Assembly (NCBI GenBank): GCA_003158355.1
Contig: PMIV01000096.1
Location: 1-9,300, forward strand
Origin: Anaerolineaceae bacterium
Lineage (GTDB): Bacteria > Chloroflexota > Anaerolineae > Anaerolineales > Anaerolineaceae
Direction: 5' to 3'
Length of the DNA stretch: 9,300 nucleotides
The notes below the pieces were generated by a model, which worked only from the letters and a program-made list of their open reading frames with translations, had not been told where the DNA came from and searched no databases. This document shows, piece after piece, positions 1 to 7,795 of the stretch. The translations under genes were made by a program, and so were the position numbers. The first letter of the stretch is position 1. Every line of letters starts with the position of its first letter.

Positions 1-1238
1 ATGGTGGTGTTGCGCTCGATGATCGGAGTGGAAATACCGCCGTAGGTCTCGACCGAAAGGGTCAGCGGGGTCACGTCCAGCAGCAAAATATCTTTCACTT
101 CGCCGCCGAGCACGCCCCCCTGAATGGCCGCACCGATTGCCACGACCTCGTCCGGGTTGCCGCCCTTGTGAGGCTCTTTGCCGAATTCTTTTTTAACTGC
201 TTCCTGCACAGCCGGCATGCGGATCATGCCGCCCACCAGCACCACCTCATTAATATCACCGGCTTTGAGGCCAGCGTCAGTAAGGGCATGGCGGATTGGC
301 TCCAGCGTGCGCTGGATCAGGTCACCGGTCAACTGCTCCAATTTAGAGCGGGTGAGGGTGACGACCAGGTGCTTGGGGCCGGTAGCATCTGCCGTGATAT
401 AGGGCAGGTTGATCTCAGTTTGCTGCGTGGTAGAAAGCTCGATCTTGGCTTTTTCTGAAGCTTCGCGCAAGCGCTGCAGTGCCTGTCGATCTGCGTGCAG
501 ATCGATGCCATTCGTGCGTTTGAATTCGTCGATCAAGAAATCCATGATGCGTTGATCAAAATCATCGCCGCCCAGGAAAGTGTCGCCATTGGTGGAACGC
601 ACCTGGAAAACGCCTTCGCCGACATCCAACACAGAAATATCAAATGTTCCGCCGCCCAGGTCATAGACAGCGATCACTTCATTCTTTTTCTTATCCAACC
701 CATAGGCCAGGGAAGAAGCGGTCGGTTCATTAATGATGCGCAGTACTTCCAAACCGGCAATTCGACCGGCATCTTTGGTGGCATTACGCTGGGCATCGTT
801 GAAATAGGCCGGCACCGTGATGACTGCCTGGGTAACGGTTTCACCCAGATAGGCTTCGGCATCGGTCTTTAATTTGGCCAGGATCATGGCACTGACTTCG
901 GGCGGACTGTATTCCTTGCCATCCATCACCACCCGCACATCACCGTTACCCGCACCCGTGACCTTGTAAGGCACCCGGCCGACGGTTCGCTGCACTTCCG
1001 GGTCGCTGAATTTGCGGCCCATAAAACGCTTAATGGAGAAGATTGTGTTCTCCGGGTTCACGATGGCCTGATTGCGGGCAGTTCTGCCCACTACGCGTTC
1101 GTGATTTTTGTTGACCGCCACCACAGAAGGAACAAGCCGTTCCCCCTCAGCAGATGGAATGACAACTGGTTCGCCACCAGTCATGACTGCGACGACCGAG
1201 TTCGTTGTACCCAGGTCTATACCAATGATTTTTCCCAT
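1..1238 (-). CDS. dnaK: Chaperone protein DnaK (Hsp70), N-terminal 412 residues, cut by the left edge
   Basis: This is the ATP-dependent cytoplasmic chaperone that binds exposed hydrophobic segments of unfolded proteins, with DnaJ and GrpE as partners. The reading frame is open from an ATG at 1238 to the window edge. The Hsp70 signatures are all present: [10 protein letters not shown] near residues 5-14, [10 protein letters not shown] at 191-200, and a variant of the third signature ([12 protein letters not shown], 333-344), where most Hsp70s have S/T-T or Q/M-T before the arginine. The ATPase domain spans about residues 1-383. The interdomain linker [10 protein letters not shown] follows at 385-394, and the last visible residues begin the substrate-binding beta domain. 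The family is normally 600-640 residues, so about a third is missing to the left. A GGAGG Shine-Dalgarno (1244-1248) lies five bases before the start, in the 13-base gap after grpE. It is the third gene of the hrcA operon; no separate promoter is seen. dnaJ might follow outside the window. Confidence 0.98.
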   Translation of the reverse strand, partial: MGKIIGIDLGTTNSVVAVMTGGEPVVIPSAEGERLVPSVVAVNKNHERVVGRTARNQAIVNPENTIFSIKRFMGRKFSDPEVQRTVGRVPYKVTGAGNGDVRVVMDGKEYSPPEVSAMILAKLKTDAEAYLGETVTQAVITVPAYFNDAQRNATKDAGRIAGLEVLRIINEPTASSLAYGLDKKKNEVIAVYDLGGGTFDISVLDVGEGVFQVRSTNGDTFLGGDDFDQRIMDFLIDEFKRTNGIDLHADRQALQRLREASEKAKIELSTTQQTEINLPYITADATGPKHLVVTLTRSKLEQLTGDLIQRTLEPIRHALTDAGLKAGDINEVVLVGGMIRMPAVQEAVKKEFGKEPHKGGNPDEVVAIGAAIQGGVLGGEVKDILLLDVTPLTLSVETYGGISTPIIERNTT

Positions 1239-1251
1239 GAATTCCTCCAGA

Positions 1252-1836
1252 TTATCGAGCTACGCGCACCATGGCAGGGCGCAAAATTCGGTCGCCAAGT
1301 TTGTATCCTTGACGGACTACTTCAATCACTTCCCCGCAGGCAAAATCGGGGGCTTCTTCGTTTGAGATGGCTTCATGCAAATTGGGGTCAAACGGAACCT
1401 TGTTCTGGTTTATCCGTTCGATGCCCTCAGAATCCAGAATGGATTGCAATTTACGCGCGATCAACTCGATGCCATTGGCCCAGGCGACACCTTCTTCATT
1501 GGTTGGTTTCGCCTTCAACGCCAATTCCAGATCGTCCAAAATGACCAGATACTTTTTGATCACCGAACCGGTGATTGTCTGGCTGAGTTGGGCATTATCA
1601 CGGTCGATGCGTTTTTTGTAATTTGAGAATTCAGCGCGTTCGCGCTGCCAGCCGTCCAGGTTACTTTTACATTCGGTGTGGGCTTTTTCCAGCTCTTCTT
1701 TGAGCGCTTCGTGCTCACGATGTGAGCTATGCGCTCCTGATTCAGCCTTCTTATTATGAGGCTGTGATTCTTCTGCTTTTTCGGCGGAAGTGGGATTCGT
1801 CTCTTCTTCGATGGATCTTTTCTCTTCTTCAGTCAT
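1252..1836 (-). CDS. grpE: GrpE, nucleotide exchange factor for DnaK
   Basis: This 194-residue cytoplasmic co-chaperone releases ADP from DnaK and so resets its substrate cycle. The N-terminal 40 residues are highly charged and probably disordered, as in the family. A long helix, likely a dimeric coiled coil, covers about residues 40-90. The C-terminal beta domain carries the family signature: FDPNLHEAI at 149-157 and [19 protein letters not shown] at 174-192. Its length is typical (about 170-210). The ATG at 1836 has AGAGGT (1841-1846) at good distance. The gene lies 21 bases after hrcA and 13 bases before dnaK, which indicates a single transcript under HrcA control. Confidence 0.97.
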   Translation of the reverse strand: MTEEEKRSIEEETNPTSAEKAEESQPHNKKAESGAHSSHREHEALKEELEKAHTECKSNLDGWQRERAEFSNYKKRIDRDNAQLSQTITGSVIKKYLVILDDLELALKAKPTNEEGVAWANGIELIARKLQSILDSEGIERINQNKVPFDPNLHEAISNEEAPDFACGEVIEVVRQGYKLGDRILRPAMVRVAR

Positions 1837-1857
1837 TTTTACCTCTGCATAAGCAGC

Positions 1858-2895
1858 TTATTCAACCATCGTATCATTCACCAGGTCGCTTAGCAGACCT
1901 GAAAGAAAACGCACAATGGAGATTGTCCGTCCGTATGGCATGCGCATCGGGCCTAAAACACCCAGCGTTCCCGTTGCCAGACCTGGAGTTCCATATCGCG
2001 CCAGCACAACCGAACACTGGCTGAGCGAATCCCAGGCGCCTTCCCCACCGATCAAAACCTGCACACCGCTTGCAGTTGGATTATTCAAGATCGTTTGTGA
2101 GAGCAAATGTTGTAAAAGCGGTTTTTCTTCCAGTACCCGTAAAGCCCGGCGAGCTTCTTCTGACCCGGCAAATTCCGGCTCAGCCAGCACGTTGGTAATG
2201 CCATCCAGGATGACTTCGCCAGAAACAAGCGAGTCGGCCTGCTGCATTTCATCCAGGGTCATATTAAAAATTTCTTTTTCAAGCGCATTTAAATCAAGTG
2301 AAACTGTCTTTAATTGTTCAACGGTTTTGTTTTTTAGCAGATGGGTCAACATATCTGCCACTTCAGAGAGACGCTCCTGAGAAATTGGCTCTGCCAACAT
2401 CACCAAATGCTGCAAAATTTCGCCGCCCATCAAAACCAAAACCATTAACACCTGGCGGCCGCGTGAGCCGATCAATTCCATGTGTTTGAAATGCGCATGA
2501 TCGGGATGAGGCACAGTGACCAGTGAAGCGCCCATGGATTGGTGAGCCAGCACCGATGCGGCCAGACGGGTCCATTGTTCGACATCCTGGCGCATCTGGT
2601 AAAACTGGTGACTGATGGTACGGCGCATGGACTCAGGCAGTTCAATATCCTGTACCAGGTTGCCTACAAACAAGCGATAACCTTCTTCAGTTGGCACTCG
2701 ACCCGCCGAAAGATGCGGCTGGCGCAAATATCCCTTCTCGGTCAACTCCGCTAGTTCATTCCGTACGGTGGCAGAACTGAAATCCAAGTTGTACTGCTCT
2801 ACCATGTGTTTGGAAGCAACCGGCATAGCCGTGCGAATGTACTCATGGATTACCAGCGAAAGAATTAATCGTTGTCGTTCACTTAATTCGTTCAT
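1858..2895 (-). CDS. hrcA: HrcA, heat-inducible transcription repressor (binds CIRCE)
   Basis: HrcA is a dimeric DNA-binding repressor of the class I heat-shock genes. In other bacteria GroEL keeps it active and it loses activity when unfolded protein occupies GroEL. This protein has 345 residues, the usual length. The N-terminal winged helix-turn-helix covers about residues 1-75, including the recognisable stretch SATVRNELAELTEKGYLRQP (41-60) followed by LSAGRVPTEEGYR. A GAF-like dimerisation domain follows. Near the C-terminus is a family block IGGEGAW, then GVLGPMRMPYGRTI. The ATG at 2895 is preceded by AAAGGA (2901-2906), and the CIRCE operator lies directly upstream, so the gene is autoregulated. 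It is the promoter-proximal gene of hrcA-grpE-dnaK. Confidence 0.97.
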   Translation of the reverse strand: MNELSERQRLILSLVIHEYIRTAMPVASKHMVEQYNLDFSSATVRNELAELTEKGYLRQPHLSAGRVPTEEGYRLFVGNLVQDIELPESMRRTISHQFYQMRQDVEQWTRLAASVLAHQSMGASLVTVPHPDHAHFKHMELIGSRGRQVLMVLVLMGGEILQHLVMLAEPISQERLSEVADMLTHLLKNKTVEQLKTVSLDLNALEKEIFNMTLDEMQQADSLVSGEVILDGITNVLAEPEFAGSEEARRALRVLEEKPLLQHLLSQTILNNPTASGVQVLIGGEGAWDSLSQCSVVLARYGTPGLATGTLGVLGPMRMPYGRTISIVRFLSGLLSDLVNDTMVE

Positions 2896-2900
2896 ATTTT

Positions 2901-2906
2901 TCCTTT
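2901..2906 (-). promoter_or_regulatory. Shine-Dalgarno of hrcA, overlapping the operator
   Basis: AAAGGA on the minus strand lies five bases upstream of the hrcA ATG. Its first two adenines are also the last two bases of the CIRCE right arm in transcript direction. In the RNA, the CIRCE inverted repeat could fold into a hairpin ending at the ribosome binding site. Confidence 0.7.
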
Positions 2907-2931
2907 AGCACTCCAACGTTGCGAGTGCTAA
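2905..2931 (-). promoter_or_regulatory. CIRCE operator (HrcA binding site)
   Basis: The sequence is TTAGCACTC-N9-GAGTGCTAA with no mismatch to the consensus in either arm. It lies between the -10 element and the hrcA start codon, so bound HrcA would block the promoter or early elongation. It is the only copy in the window and would control hrcA, grpE and dnaK together. The nine-base spacer contains the palindrome CAACGTTG. Confidence 0.98.
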
Positions 2932-2944
2932 AACAGTGACAATA

Positions 2945-2973
2945 ATCATACCATGCGTAAAATACCGAGTCAA
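2945..2973 (-). promoter_or_regulatory. Housekeeping-type promoter of hrcA-grpE-dnaK
   Basis: Reading the minus strand, the -35 hexamer TTGACT (2968-2973) and the -10 hexamer TATGAT (2945-2950) are separated by exactly 17 bases. Each hexamer differs from consensus at one position. Transcription should start near 2938, just before CIRCE. This is the usual vegetative promoter plus HrcA/CIRCE layout, not an alternative heat-shock sigma promoter. It was called from sequence alone. Confidence 0.88.
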
Positions 2974-3064
2974 GCGAAGCAAGGCCGCCTTGAAATGTTC
3001 TGATAAAGAATTAATATTGACCTGAAGAGGCTGTTTCCCTCTGAGTTACGGAGATTACCCCTGC

Positions 3065-3093
3065 TTGACCGGCTTTGACATTTCTGATATGAT
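3065..3093 (+). promoter_or_regulatory. Promoter of the first LysM/M23 peptidase gene
   Basis: The -35 hexamer TTGACC (3065-3070) and the -10 hexamer TATGAT (3088-3093) have a 17-base spacer. The predicted start near 3100 gives a leader of only about 15 bases, which contains GAGG (3102-3105) nine bases before the ATG at 3115. The promoter diverges from the hrcA promoter, with about 90 bases between the two -35 boxes. No CIRCE lies on this side. Confidence 0.8.
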
Positions 3094-3114
3094 GCGCTTC
3101 TGAGGTTCCTATAT

Positions 3115-4323
3115 ATGACAGATGATCCGACTTCAAATCCGGTACAACCCCCGGAGAATGAAAGTCCGACTGAACCGGAAAATGAAAAACTGAATCGAAT
3201 TCCGATAAATTGGCGCAAGCTGTGGAATCGAATTCTAATGCTTGGCCTCGGCGAAACAACATTACGCATCATCACAGGTGTTCTCGCCGCCGTAATGGTG
3301 CTGATCGTTGTTTGGGTAATGGGTAAATATTTCTTAAAAAGCCAACCAGCTTCGGCCTTGCCACTTGCCGGCACGCCTACTTTTCAATCGACTTTAAAAC
3401 CGGTCTCAACAACGACCGTCATTAGTAATCAGACCACTGCACTGCAGAGTGGTTTTGGAATTTCGCGAATTCCCCAAATTCACACCAACCTTCCATCAAA
3501 ACCCCGTACAGATGTGATCACCTATGTTGTTAAGGAAGGAGATACGTTATTTGGGATCGCCGCTGCTTTTGGGCTCAAGCCAGAATCGTTATTGTGGAGC
3601 AACCGGTATACTCTGGGCGGCAATCCGGATAACCTGATTCCCAATCTTCAGATCAACATTCCGCCGGAAGACGGCGCCATTTATGAATGGCAAAACGGTG
3701 ATGGGTTAAACGGTGTGGCCAAGTTCTATAGTGTGGACCCCCAGGTCATCATCAATTGGGCCGGGAATCATTTGGACCCGAACACTCTCGGCGACCTGTC
3801 GCTGCCTAATATTCCCTCCGGAACCATGCTCTTCATCCCCGATGGAGACGGCGGATCCGTCGATTGGATGCCTAGCATCACCCGTGACACTCCGGCAGAA
3901 GCTACCAGTTTTGGCGACGGCTTCTGCGGCAAGATCACCGAAGGCGCTGTGGGTACGGGTACCTACTCCTGGCCGACCGAGTTCAAATATCTTTCCGGCT
4001 ACGATTACACCTCCATCCACCACGGTATTGATATTGCCGGAAAACTGGATAACGAGGTTTATGCAGTCGATGATGGGGTCGTGGTCTATGATGGCTGGAA
4101 CAACAACGGCTATGGCAATTTGCTCATCATCGATCACGGCAACGGCTGGCAGTCTGTTTACGGCCATTTGGACCGCATTATAGTAAGCTGCGCTCAATCA
4201 GTGCTGAAAAATCAAGAGGTCGCCCTGTTGGGAACAACCGGCAACTCCTCAGGCCCGCATTTGCATTTTGAACTGCGTAAAGACGGCGGCTATGTCAACC
4301 CCTGGGATTTCTTGAACCCATAG
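3115..4323 (+). CDS. Membrane-anchored LysM / M23-family metallopeptidase (paralogue 1)
   Basis: This 402-residue protein is probably a zinc endopeptidase acting on peptidoglycan cross-links or stem peptides outside the cell membrane. A charged proline- and glutamate-rich cytoplasmic tail (1-35) precedes one hydrophobic helix (about 51-70). I see no signal-peptidase or lipobox site, so an N-in anchor is likely. A Ser/Thr-rich stretch follows. LysM domain 1 is at about 134-183 (VVKEGDTLFGIAAAFGL) and a more divergent LysM-like segment is at 188-241. The M23 domain is at about 283-402. It has the zinc ligands H302 and D306 (HHGID) and H384 (HLH), with the catalytic histidines H351 (YGHLD) and H382, so it looks active. 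Cysteines C271 and C359 match a pair in the paralogue at 7850-8959. The start has its own promoter and GAGG. The gene is single, closed by a terminator. An M23 protein acting as an activator or binder rather than an enzyme is possible but less likely with all residues kept. Confidence 0.93.
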   Translation: MTDDPTSNPVQPPENESPTEPENEKLNRIPINWRKLWNRILMLGLGETTLRIITGVLAAVMVLIVVWVMGKYFLKSQPASALPLAGTPTFQSTLKPVSTTTVISNQTTALQSGFGISRIPQIHTNLPSKPRTDVITYVVKEGDTLFGIAAAFGLKPESLLWSNRYTLGGNPDNLIPNLQINIPPEDGAIYEWQNGDGLNGVAKFYSVDPQVIINWAGNHLDPNTLGDLSLPNIPSGTMLFIPDGDGGSVDWMPSITRDTPAEATSFGDGFCGKITEGAVGTGTYSWPTEFKYLSGYDYTSIHHGIDIAGKLDNEVYAVDDGVVVYDGWNNNGYGNLLIIDHGNGWQSVYGHLDRIIVSCAQSVLKNQEVALLGTTGNSSGPHLHFELRKDGGYVNPWDFLNP

Positions 4324-4344
4324 AAAAACACTCCCAATTCGATC

Positions 4345-4380
4345 AAAAGGAATCCTTGAGTTAAGGATTCCTTTTTCTTT
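4345..4380 (+). terminator. Strong intrinsic terminator after the first M23 gene
   Basis: A perfect 13-base inverted repeat (4345-4357 with 4363-4375) encloses the five-base loop GAGTT. It is followed by a T-rich run reaching 4380. It begins 22 bases after the TAG stop. This separates the peptidase transcript from the downstream MEMO-priA pair. Confidence 0.93.
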
Positions 4381-4396
4381 GCCCAGAAGCAGCCTG

Positions 4397-4402
4397 TATA
4401 AT
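4397..4402 (+). promoter_or_regulatory. Likely -10 element for the MEMO-priA operon
   Basis: A perfect TATAAT lies 24 bases before the MEMO-family ATG. The matching -35 region falls in the T-tract of the preceding terminator and has no good hexamer (at most three of six matches at 16-18 base spacing). The promoter is plausible because the upstream terminator leaves the pair needing one, but it is weak evidence by sequence. Confidence 0.45.
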
Positions 4403-4425
4403 AAAGGAGAGAAGAGGAACAGCCT

Positions 4426-5265
4426 ATGTCTACAATTCAAGCAGTTCGACCCTCACCGATTGCCGGTAGTTGGTATCCCGGTGACGAAAAGACCTTGCGC
4501 GTTCAGGTGAATGGCTTTATCGATCACGCCCGGCCGTCGGAATTTCCGGGACAAGCCATTGGTCTCATCTCTCCGCACGCCGGCTACGCCTATTCCGGCC
4601 CCACCGCTGGTTACAGCTACCGCTGCGTGAAAAATAAAAGCTATGACCTGGTAGTGGTGGCCTCACCGCTGCACGAATATCTGCCCTACCCGTTCATCAC
4701 TTCCTCCCATGAAATGTATGCCACTCCATTGGGAACCCTCCCCATTGACAAAGATCTGATGGACCAATTGAACACCACTTTTTATGCAGCCAGCGGAGTT
4801 CAGATCATCTCCATTGCCAATGACCGCGAACATTCCCTTGAAATTCAACTGCCCTTTTTGCAATGCGCTCTGGCTGCCCCGTTCAAACTTCTTCCCATCA
4901 TGGTTCGTGAAGAGGATCCTACTGCGCTGCAGCAATTCGGGGAAGCGCTGGCCAAAGTGGTGCGCGGGAAAAATGCCTTGCTGGTGGCCAGCACTGACCT
5001 TTCCCACTTTTTCACCCTGGACCAGGCCGAAATTTTGGATAAGAATATGCTCTCAAAAGTTGAGGCACTTTCACCTGAAGAAGTCTTGCGCGCCGAAAGG
5101 GAAAACACTGGTTTCGCCTGCGGATCCGGTGCTGTTGCCGTCATCTTATGGGCAGCCAAAGCCCTGGGCGCCAGCCGGGCTACCATTCTGCACCACAGCA
5201 CTTCCGCCGATTCCACCCATGACCGCTCCCAGGTGGTCGGTTACGGCGCCGCAGTATTAAGTTGA
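4426..5265 (+). CDS. MEMO1 / LigB-like family protein (AmmeMemoRadiSam system protein B type)
   Basis: This 279-residue soluble protein belongs to the MEMO family, which shares its fold with class III extradiol dioxygenases; the bacterial function is not established. Family marks run through the chain: an N-terminal RPSPIAGSWYPGD (8-20), LISPHAGYAYSGPTAGYSY (47-65), EHSLEIQLPFLQ (135-146), STDLSHF (189-195), ACGSGA (231-236) and a C-terminal STHDRSQVVGYGA. H51 and H83 have the same 32-residue spacing as the metal-binding histidines reported for human MEMO1, and C232 corresponds to its metal-binding cysteine. A metal or redox role is therefore likely. Members often occur with AMMECR1-like and radical SAM partners, but neither is in this window. 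GAGG (4414-4417) sits eight bases before the ATG. priA starts 22 bases downstream, suggesting cotranscription. Confidence 0.9.
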   Translation: MSTIQAVRPSPIAGSWYPGDEKTLRVQVNGFIDHARPSEFPGQAIGLISPHAGYAYSGPTAGYSYRCVKNKSYDLVVVASPLHEYLPYPFITSSHEMYATPLGTLPIDKDLMDQLNTTFYAASGVQIISIANDREHSLEIQLPFLQCALAAPFKLLPIMVREEDPTALQQFGEALAKVVRGKNALLVASTDLSHFFTLDQAEILDKNMLSKVEALSPEEVLRAERENTGFACGSGAVAVILWAAKALGASRATILHHSTSADSTHDRSQVVGYGAAVLS

Positions 5266-5287
5266 TATCCACACGAAGCAGGGAATA

Positions 5288-7789
5288 ATGCCAAAATTTG
5301 TCCGGGTGGCGGTCAACATCGCCCAAATCTCCGAATCTTTTGATTACCAGTTACCGCCGGAACTCGAGGAGCAGGTGGGCCCCGGCTCGCTGGTGACGGT
5401 TCCCTTTGGCAGGCAAATTGCCCAGGGGATCGTCGTGAAAGAGATCCGTGAACCTTCCGTCCCCGAAATTCGCGGCGTGATCAGCCTTTTGGATCCCCTG
5501 CCGGTGGTCACACCCCTGCAGATCAGTCTGGCAGAAGCTATGGCCGTTCAAAACATGGCCGCTCTGTCTGAATGTCTGGATCAGATGCTCCCGCCCGGCC
5601 TCAGCCAGCATGTCGACACCATTATCCGCCTGCTGCCCGCCCCTCCCGTGGAAGAGGGCTTCACCCCGACTCAATTGCGCATTCTGGCTTTGCTGCAAAA
5701 ACGCGGCGAATTACGCGGCCGCCAAATGGATAAAGCCATGCCGCACGTACGCTGGCGCGAAAGCCTCAACGGTCTGATCAAGCGCGGATTGGCAAGCACG
5801 GAACCCATTTTGCTGCCCCCCTCCATCCATGCCCGCCAAATCCGTACTGCGGTTTTAAGCTGCCCTCTGGATGAAGCTTTGCTTAAGTTGGAGAAACCAA
5901 CCTCAGGCAGGGCACCGCAAGAATCAGTTTTAGCGCGGCGCAAAGCCGTTTTAACTTTGCTGGCACAGGAAGCTGCCCCGGTAGATGTTTCGATGATCTA
6001 CGCTGAAACTGGAGCCAAGCCGGCTGACCTGAAGATGCTGGCTGAGCAGGGCCTGCTCGCCCTGGGAGAAAGCGAGATGTGGCGCGATCCGCTGCGGGCC
6101 ATCGACCAGCCGCTGCAAACCGCACCCGCGCTGACGCCCGGCCAGGCTGCGGTCTGGCAGATATTGGAACCGCAATTCACGGGTTCACCGACACAAAAAA
6201 TGAACCTGCTGGTGGGGGTCACCGGCTCAGGCAAGACCGAACTGTATTTACGCGCGGTTGCGGCCGCACTGGCGCAGGGGAAACAGGCGCTGGTGCTGGT
6301 GCCAGAAATTTCACTTACCCCGCAGACCGTACGCCGCTTTTACGCACGCTTTCCGGGTAAAGTGGCCTTGGTGCATTCGCGCCTCTCCCCGGGGGAACGT
6401 TACGATACCTGGCGGCGTATTCGCAGCGGCACGCTGCCGGTGGTGGTAGGAGCACGCAGCGCCCTCTTTGCACCGGTGCCCGATCTGGGCTTGATCGTGA
6501 TCGATGAATGCCACGATGAATCTTATTTTCAAGATGATTTTCGCCCGCATTATTCTGCTATCGAATCTGCGGTCGCTTACGCGCGCCTGGCCAATGTGCC
6601 GCTTTTGCTGGGGTCCGCCACACCTGATGTGGAACAGCTCTATCGCGCCCGTCGCGAGAAATGGCATGAACTGCGCCTGCCTGACCGCATCCTGGCCCAT
6701 CAAACCCCTTCTGTTCAAACCGAGTTAGTATCTGCCGACCCCGGCACGCTGCCTCTGCCGCCGGTACAGGTGGTGGATATGCGCGTTGAATTGAAGTCCG
6801 GCAACCGCTCCGTCCTCAGCCGTGAGCTGCGCAGCTCGCTCACCGAAACCCTGCAGCAAAACGAACAATCGATCTTATTCCTGAACCGGCGCGGTTCAGC
6901 CACTTACGTCTTTTGCCGCGATTGCGGCTACGTGCTGCGCTGCCCACGCTGCAGCACTCAATTGACTTTTCACGCCTCGACCGATGCGCTGCTCTGCCAC
7001 ATTTGCGGCTATCAACGCCAGATGCCGCGTAAATGCCCGCAGTGCGGCGGCCCCAACATCAAGCAATTCGGGTTGGGCACGGAGAGCCTGGAAAAGACCA
7101 TCGTGGAGGAATTCCCCGGCGCGCGCGTGCTGCGCTGGGACGCGGATACCGCCCGCTTCAAAGGCGCTCACGACCTCATTCTGGATCATTTCAGCCAGCA
7201 TCGCGCCGATATCCTCATCGGTACAAAAATGCTCTCCAAAGGCCTCGATCTGCCCCTGGTGACGCTGGTGGGCGTGGTGCTGGCTGACGTCAGTCTCAAC
7301 CTGCCCGATTTCCGCGCCAACGAACGCACCTTTCAAATTCTCAGCCAGGTGGCCGGCCGTGCCGGGCGCAGCAGCAAAGGCGGCAAGGCCATTTTCCAGA
7401 CCTTCCACCCCGAAAACTACGCCATCCGCTACGCCTCGCTGCACGACCTGGACGGTTTTTACGAAGAAGAGCTGGCTCTGCGCCAGAAAACAGGCTACCC
7501 CCCTTTTTCGCGTTTGCTGCGCATCGAATTTCGCCATGCACAGTCTGCTTTATTGCAGCAGGAAGCCATGCGAGTCGGTGAGAAGTTGAAAGAATGGGCA
7601 CGGGAGCACTCCCTGGAAATGATCGGCCCCGTCCCCTGCTTCTACTCGCGCATCTCCAGCCTGTACCGCTGGCAGATTCTGCTGCGCGGTTGGGAATTCA
7701 ATACCCTGCTAAACGAGCACCCGTTGAATACCTGGCAGCCAAAAGGTATTGAAGTGGAGATCACCGTTGACCCGCCCAGCGTGCTTTAA
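5288..7789 (+). CDS. priA: PriA, primosomal protein N', replication restart DNA helicase
   Basis: PriA recognises abandoned replication forks and recombination intermediates and starts reloading of the replicative helicase. The protein has 833 residues, slightly longer than the E. coli (732) and B. subtilis (about 805) forms. An N-terminal DNA 3'-end binding domain covers about 1-105, and two winged-helix-like segments follow at about 125-172 and 211-265. Helicase lobe 1 has Walker A GVTGSGKTE (310-318), DECH (406-409) and GSATP (442-446). Lobe 2 carries the family zinc module with all eight cysteines (543, 546, 552, 555, 570, 573, 583, 586), then GTKMLSKGLDLP and QVAGRAGR (687-694). A C-terminal domain ends the chain. 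It looks fully active, unlike the helicase-dead actinobacterial forms. The DEAH-like box reads DECH where the well-studied proteins have DEEH. The ATG at 5288 has AGGGA (5280-5284) close by. It is the second gene after the MEMO gene and converges on the M23 gene to the right. Confidence 0.97.
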   Translation: MPKFVRVAVNIAQISESFDYQLPPELEEQVGPGSLVTVPFGRQIAQGIVVKEIREPSVPEIRGVISLLDPLPVVTPLQISLAEAMAVQNMAALSECLDQMLPPGLSQHVDTIIRLLPAPPVEEGFTPTQLRILALLQKRGELRGRQMDKAMPHVRWRESLNGLIKRGLASTEPILLPPSIHARQIRTAVLSCPLDEALLKLEKPTSGRAPQESVLARRKAVLTLLAQEAAPVDVSMIYAETGAKPADLKMLAEQGLLALGESEMWRDPLRAIDQPLQTAPALTPGQAAVWQILEPQFTGSPTQKMNLLVGVTGSGKTELYLRAVAAALAQGKQALVLVPEISLTPQTVRRFYARFPGKVALVHSRLSPGERYDTWRRIRSGTLPVVVGARSALFAPVPDLGLIVIDECHDESYFQDDFRPHYSAIESAVAYARLANVPLLLGSATPDVEQLYRARREKWHELRLPDRILAHQTPSVQTELVSADPGTLPLPPVQVVDMRVELKSGNRSVLSRELRSSLTETLQQNEQSILFLNRRGSATYVFCRDCGYVLRCPRCSTQLTFHASTDALLCHICGYQRQMPRKCPQCGGPNIKQFGLGTESLEKTIVEEFPGARVLRWDADTARFKGAHDLILDHFSQHRADILIGTKMLSKGLDLPLVTLVGVVLADVSLNLPDFRANERTFQILSQVAGRAGRSSKGGKAIFQTFHPENYAIRYASLHDLDGFYEEELALRQKTGYPPFSRLLRIEFRHAQSALLQQEAMRVGEKLKEWAREHSLEMIGPVPCFYSRISSLYRWQILLRGWEFNTLLNEHPLNTWQPKGIEVEITVDPPSVL

Positions 7790-7795
7790 ATAACA

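Noticed and set aside
168..872. Plus-strand open frames opposite dnaK (96 and 125 codons)
   Set aside because: They lie wholly inside the conserved dnaK coding region on the other strand, lack ribosome sites and encode no recognisable protein.
2980..2992. Short inverted repeat CAAGG-CCG-CCTTG beyond the hrcA -35 box
   Set aside because: Five-base arms and a three-base centre are too short to call an operator, and it matches no site I know.
3026..3042. AGAGG...CCTCT hairpin in the divergent intergenic region
   Set aside because: Five base pairs with no T-run. No transcript from either side should end here, since both genes start in this region.
3075..3080. A perfect TTGACA hexamer upstream of the first M23 gene
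   Set aside because: No -10 element lies at 15-19 bases from it. The TTGACC ten bases earlier pairs with TATGAT at 17 bases and explains the promoter better.
3706..4197. A 163-codon minus-strand open frame inside the first M23 gene
   Set aside because: It mirrors the catalytic domain codons of the real gene and has no homology that I recognise.
6896..7537. A 213-codon minus-strand open frame inside priA
   Set aside because: It is antisense to the conserved zinc module and helicase lobe 2, with composition expected from a GC-rich shadow frame. No start signal or domain is seen.
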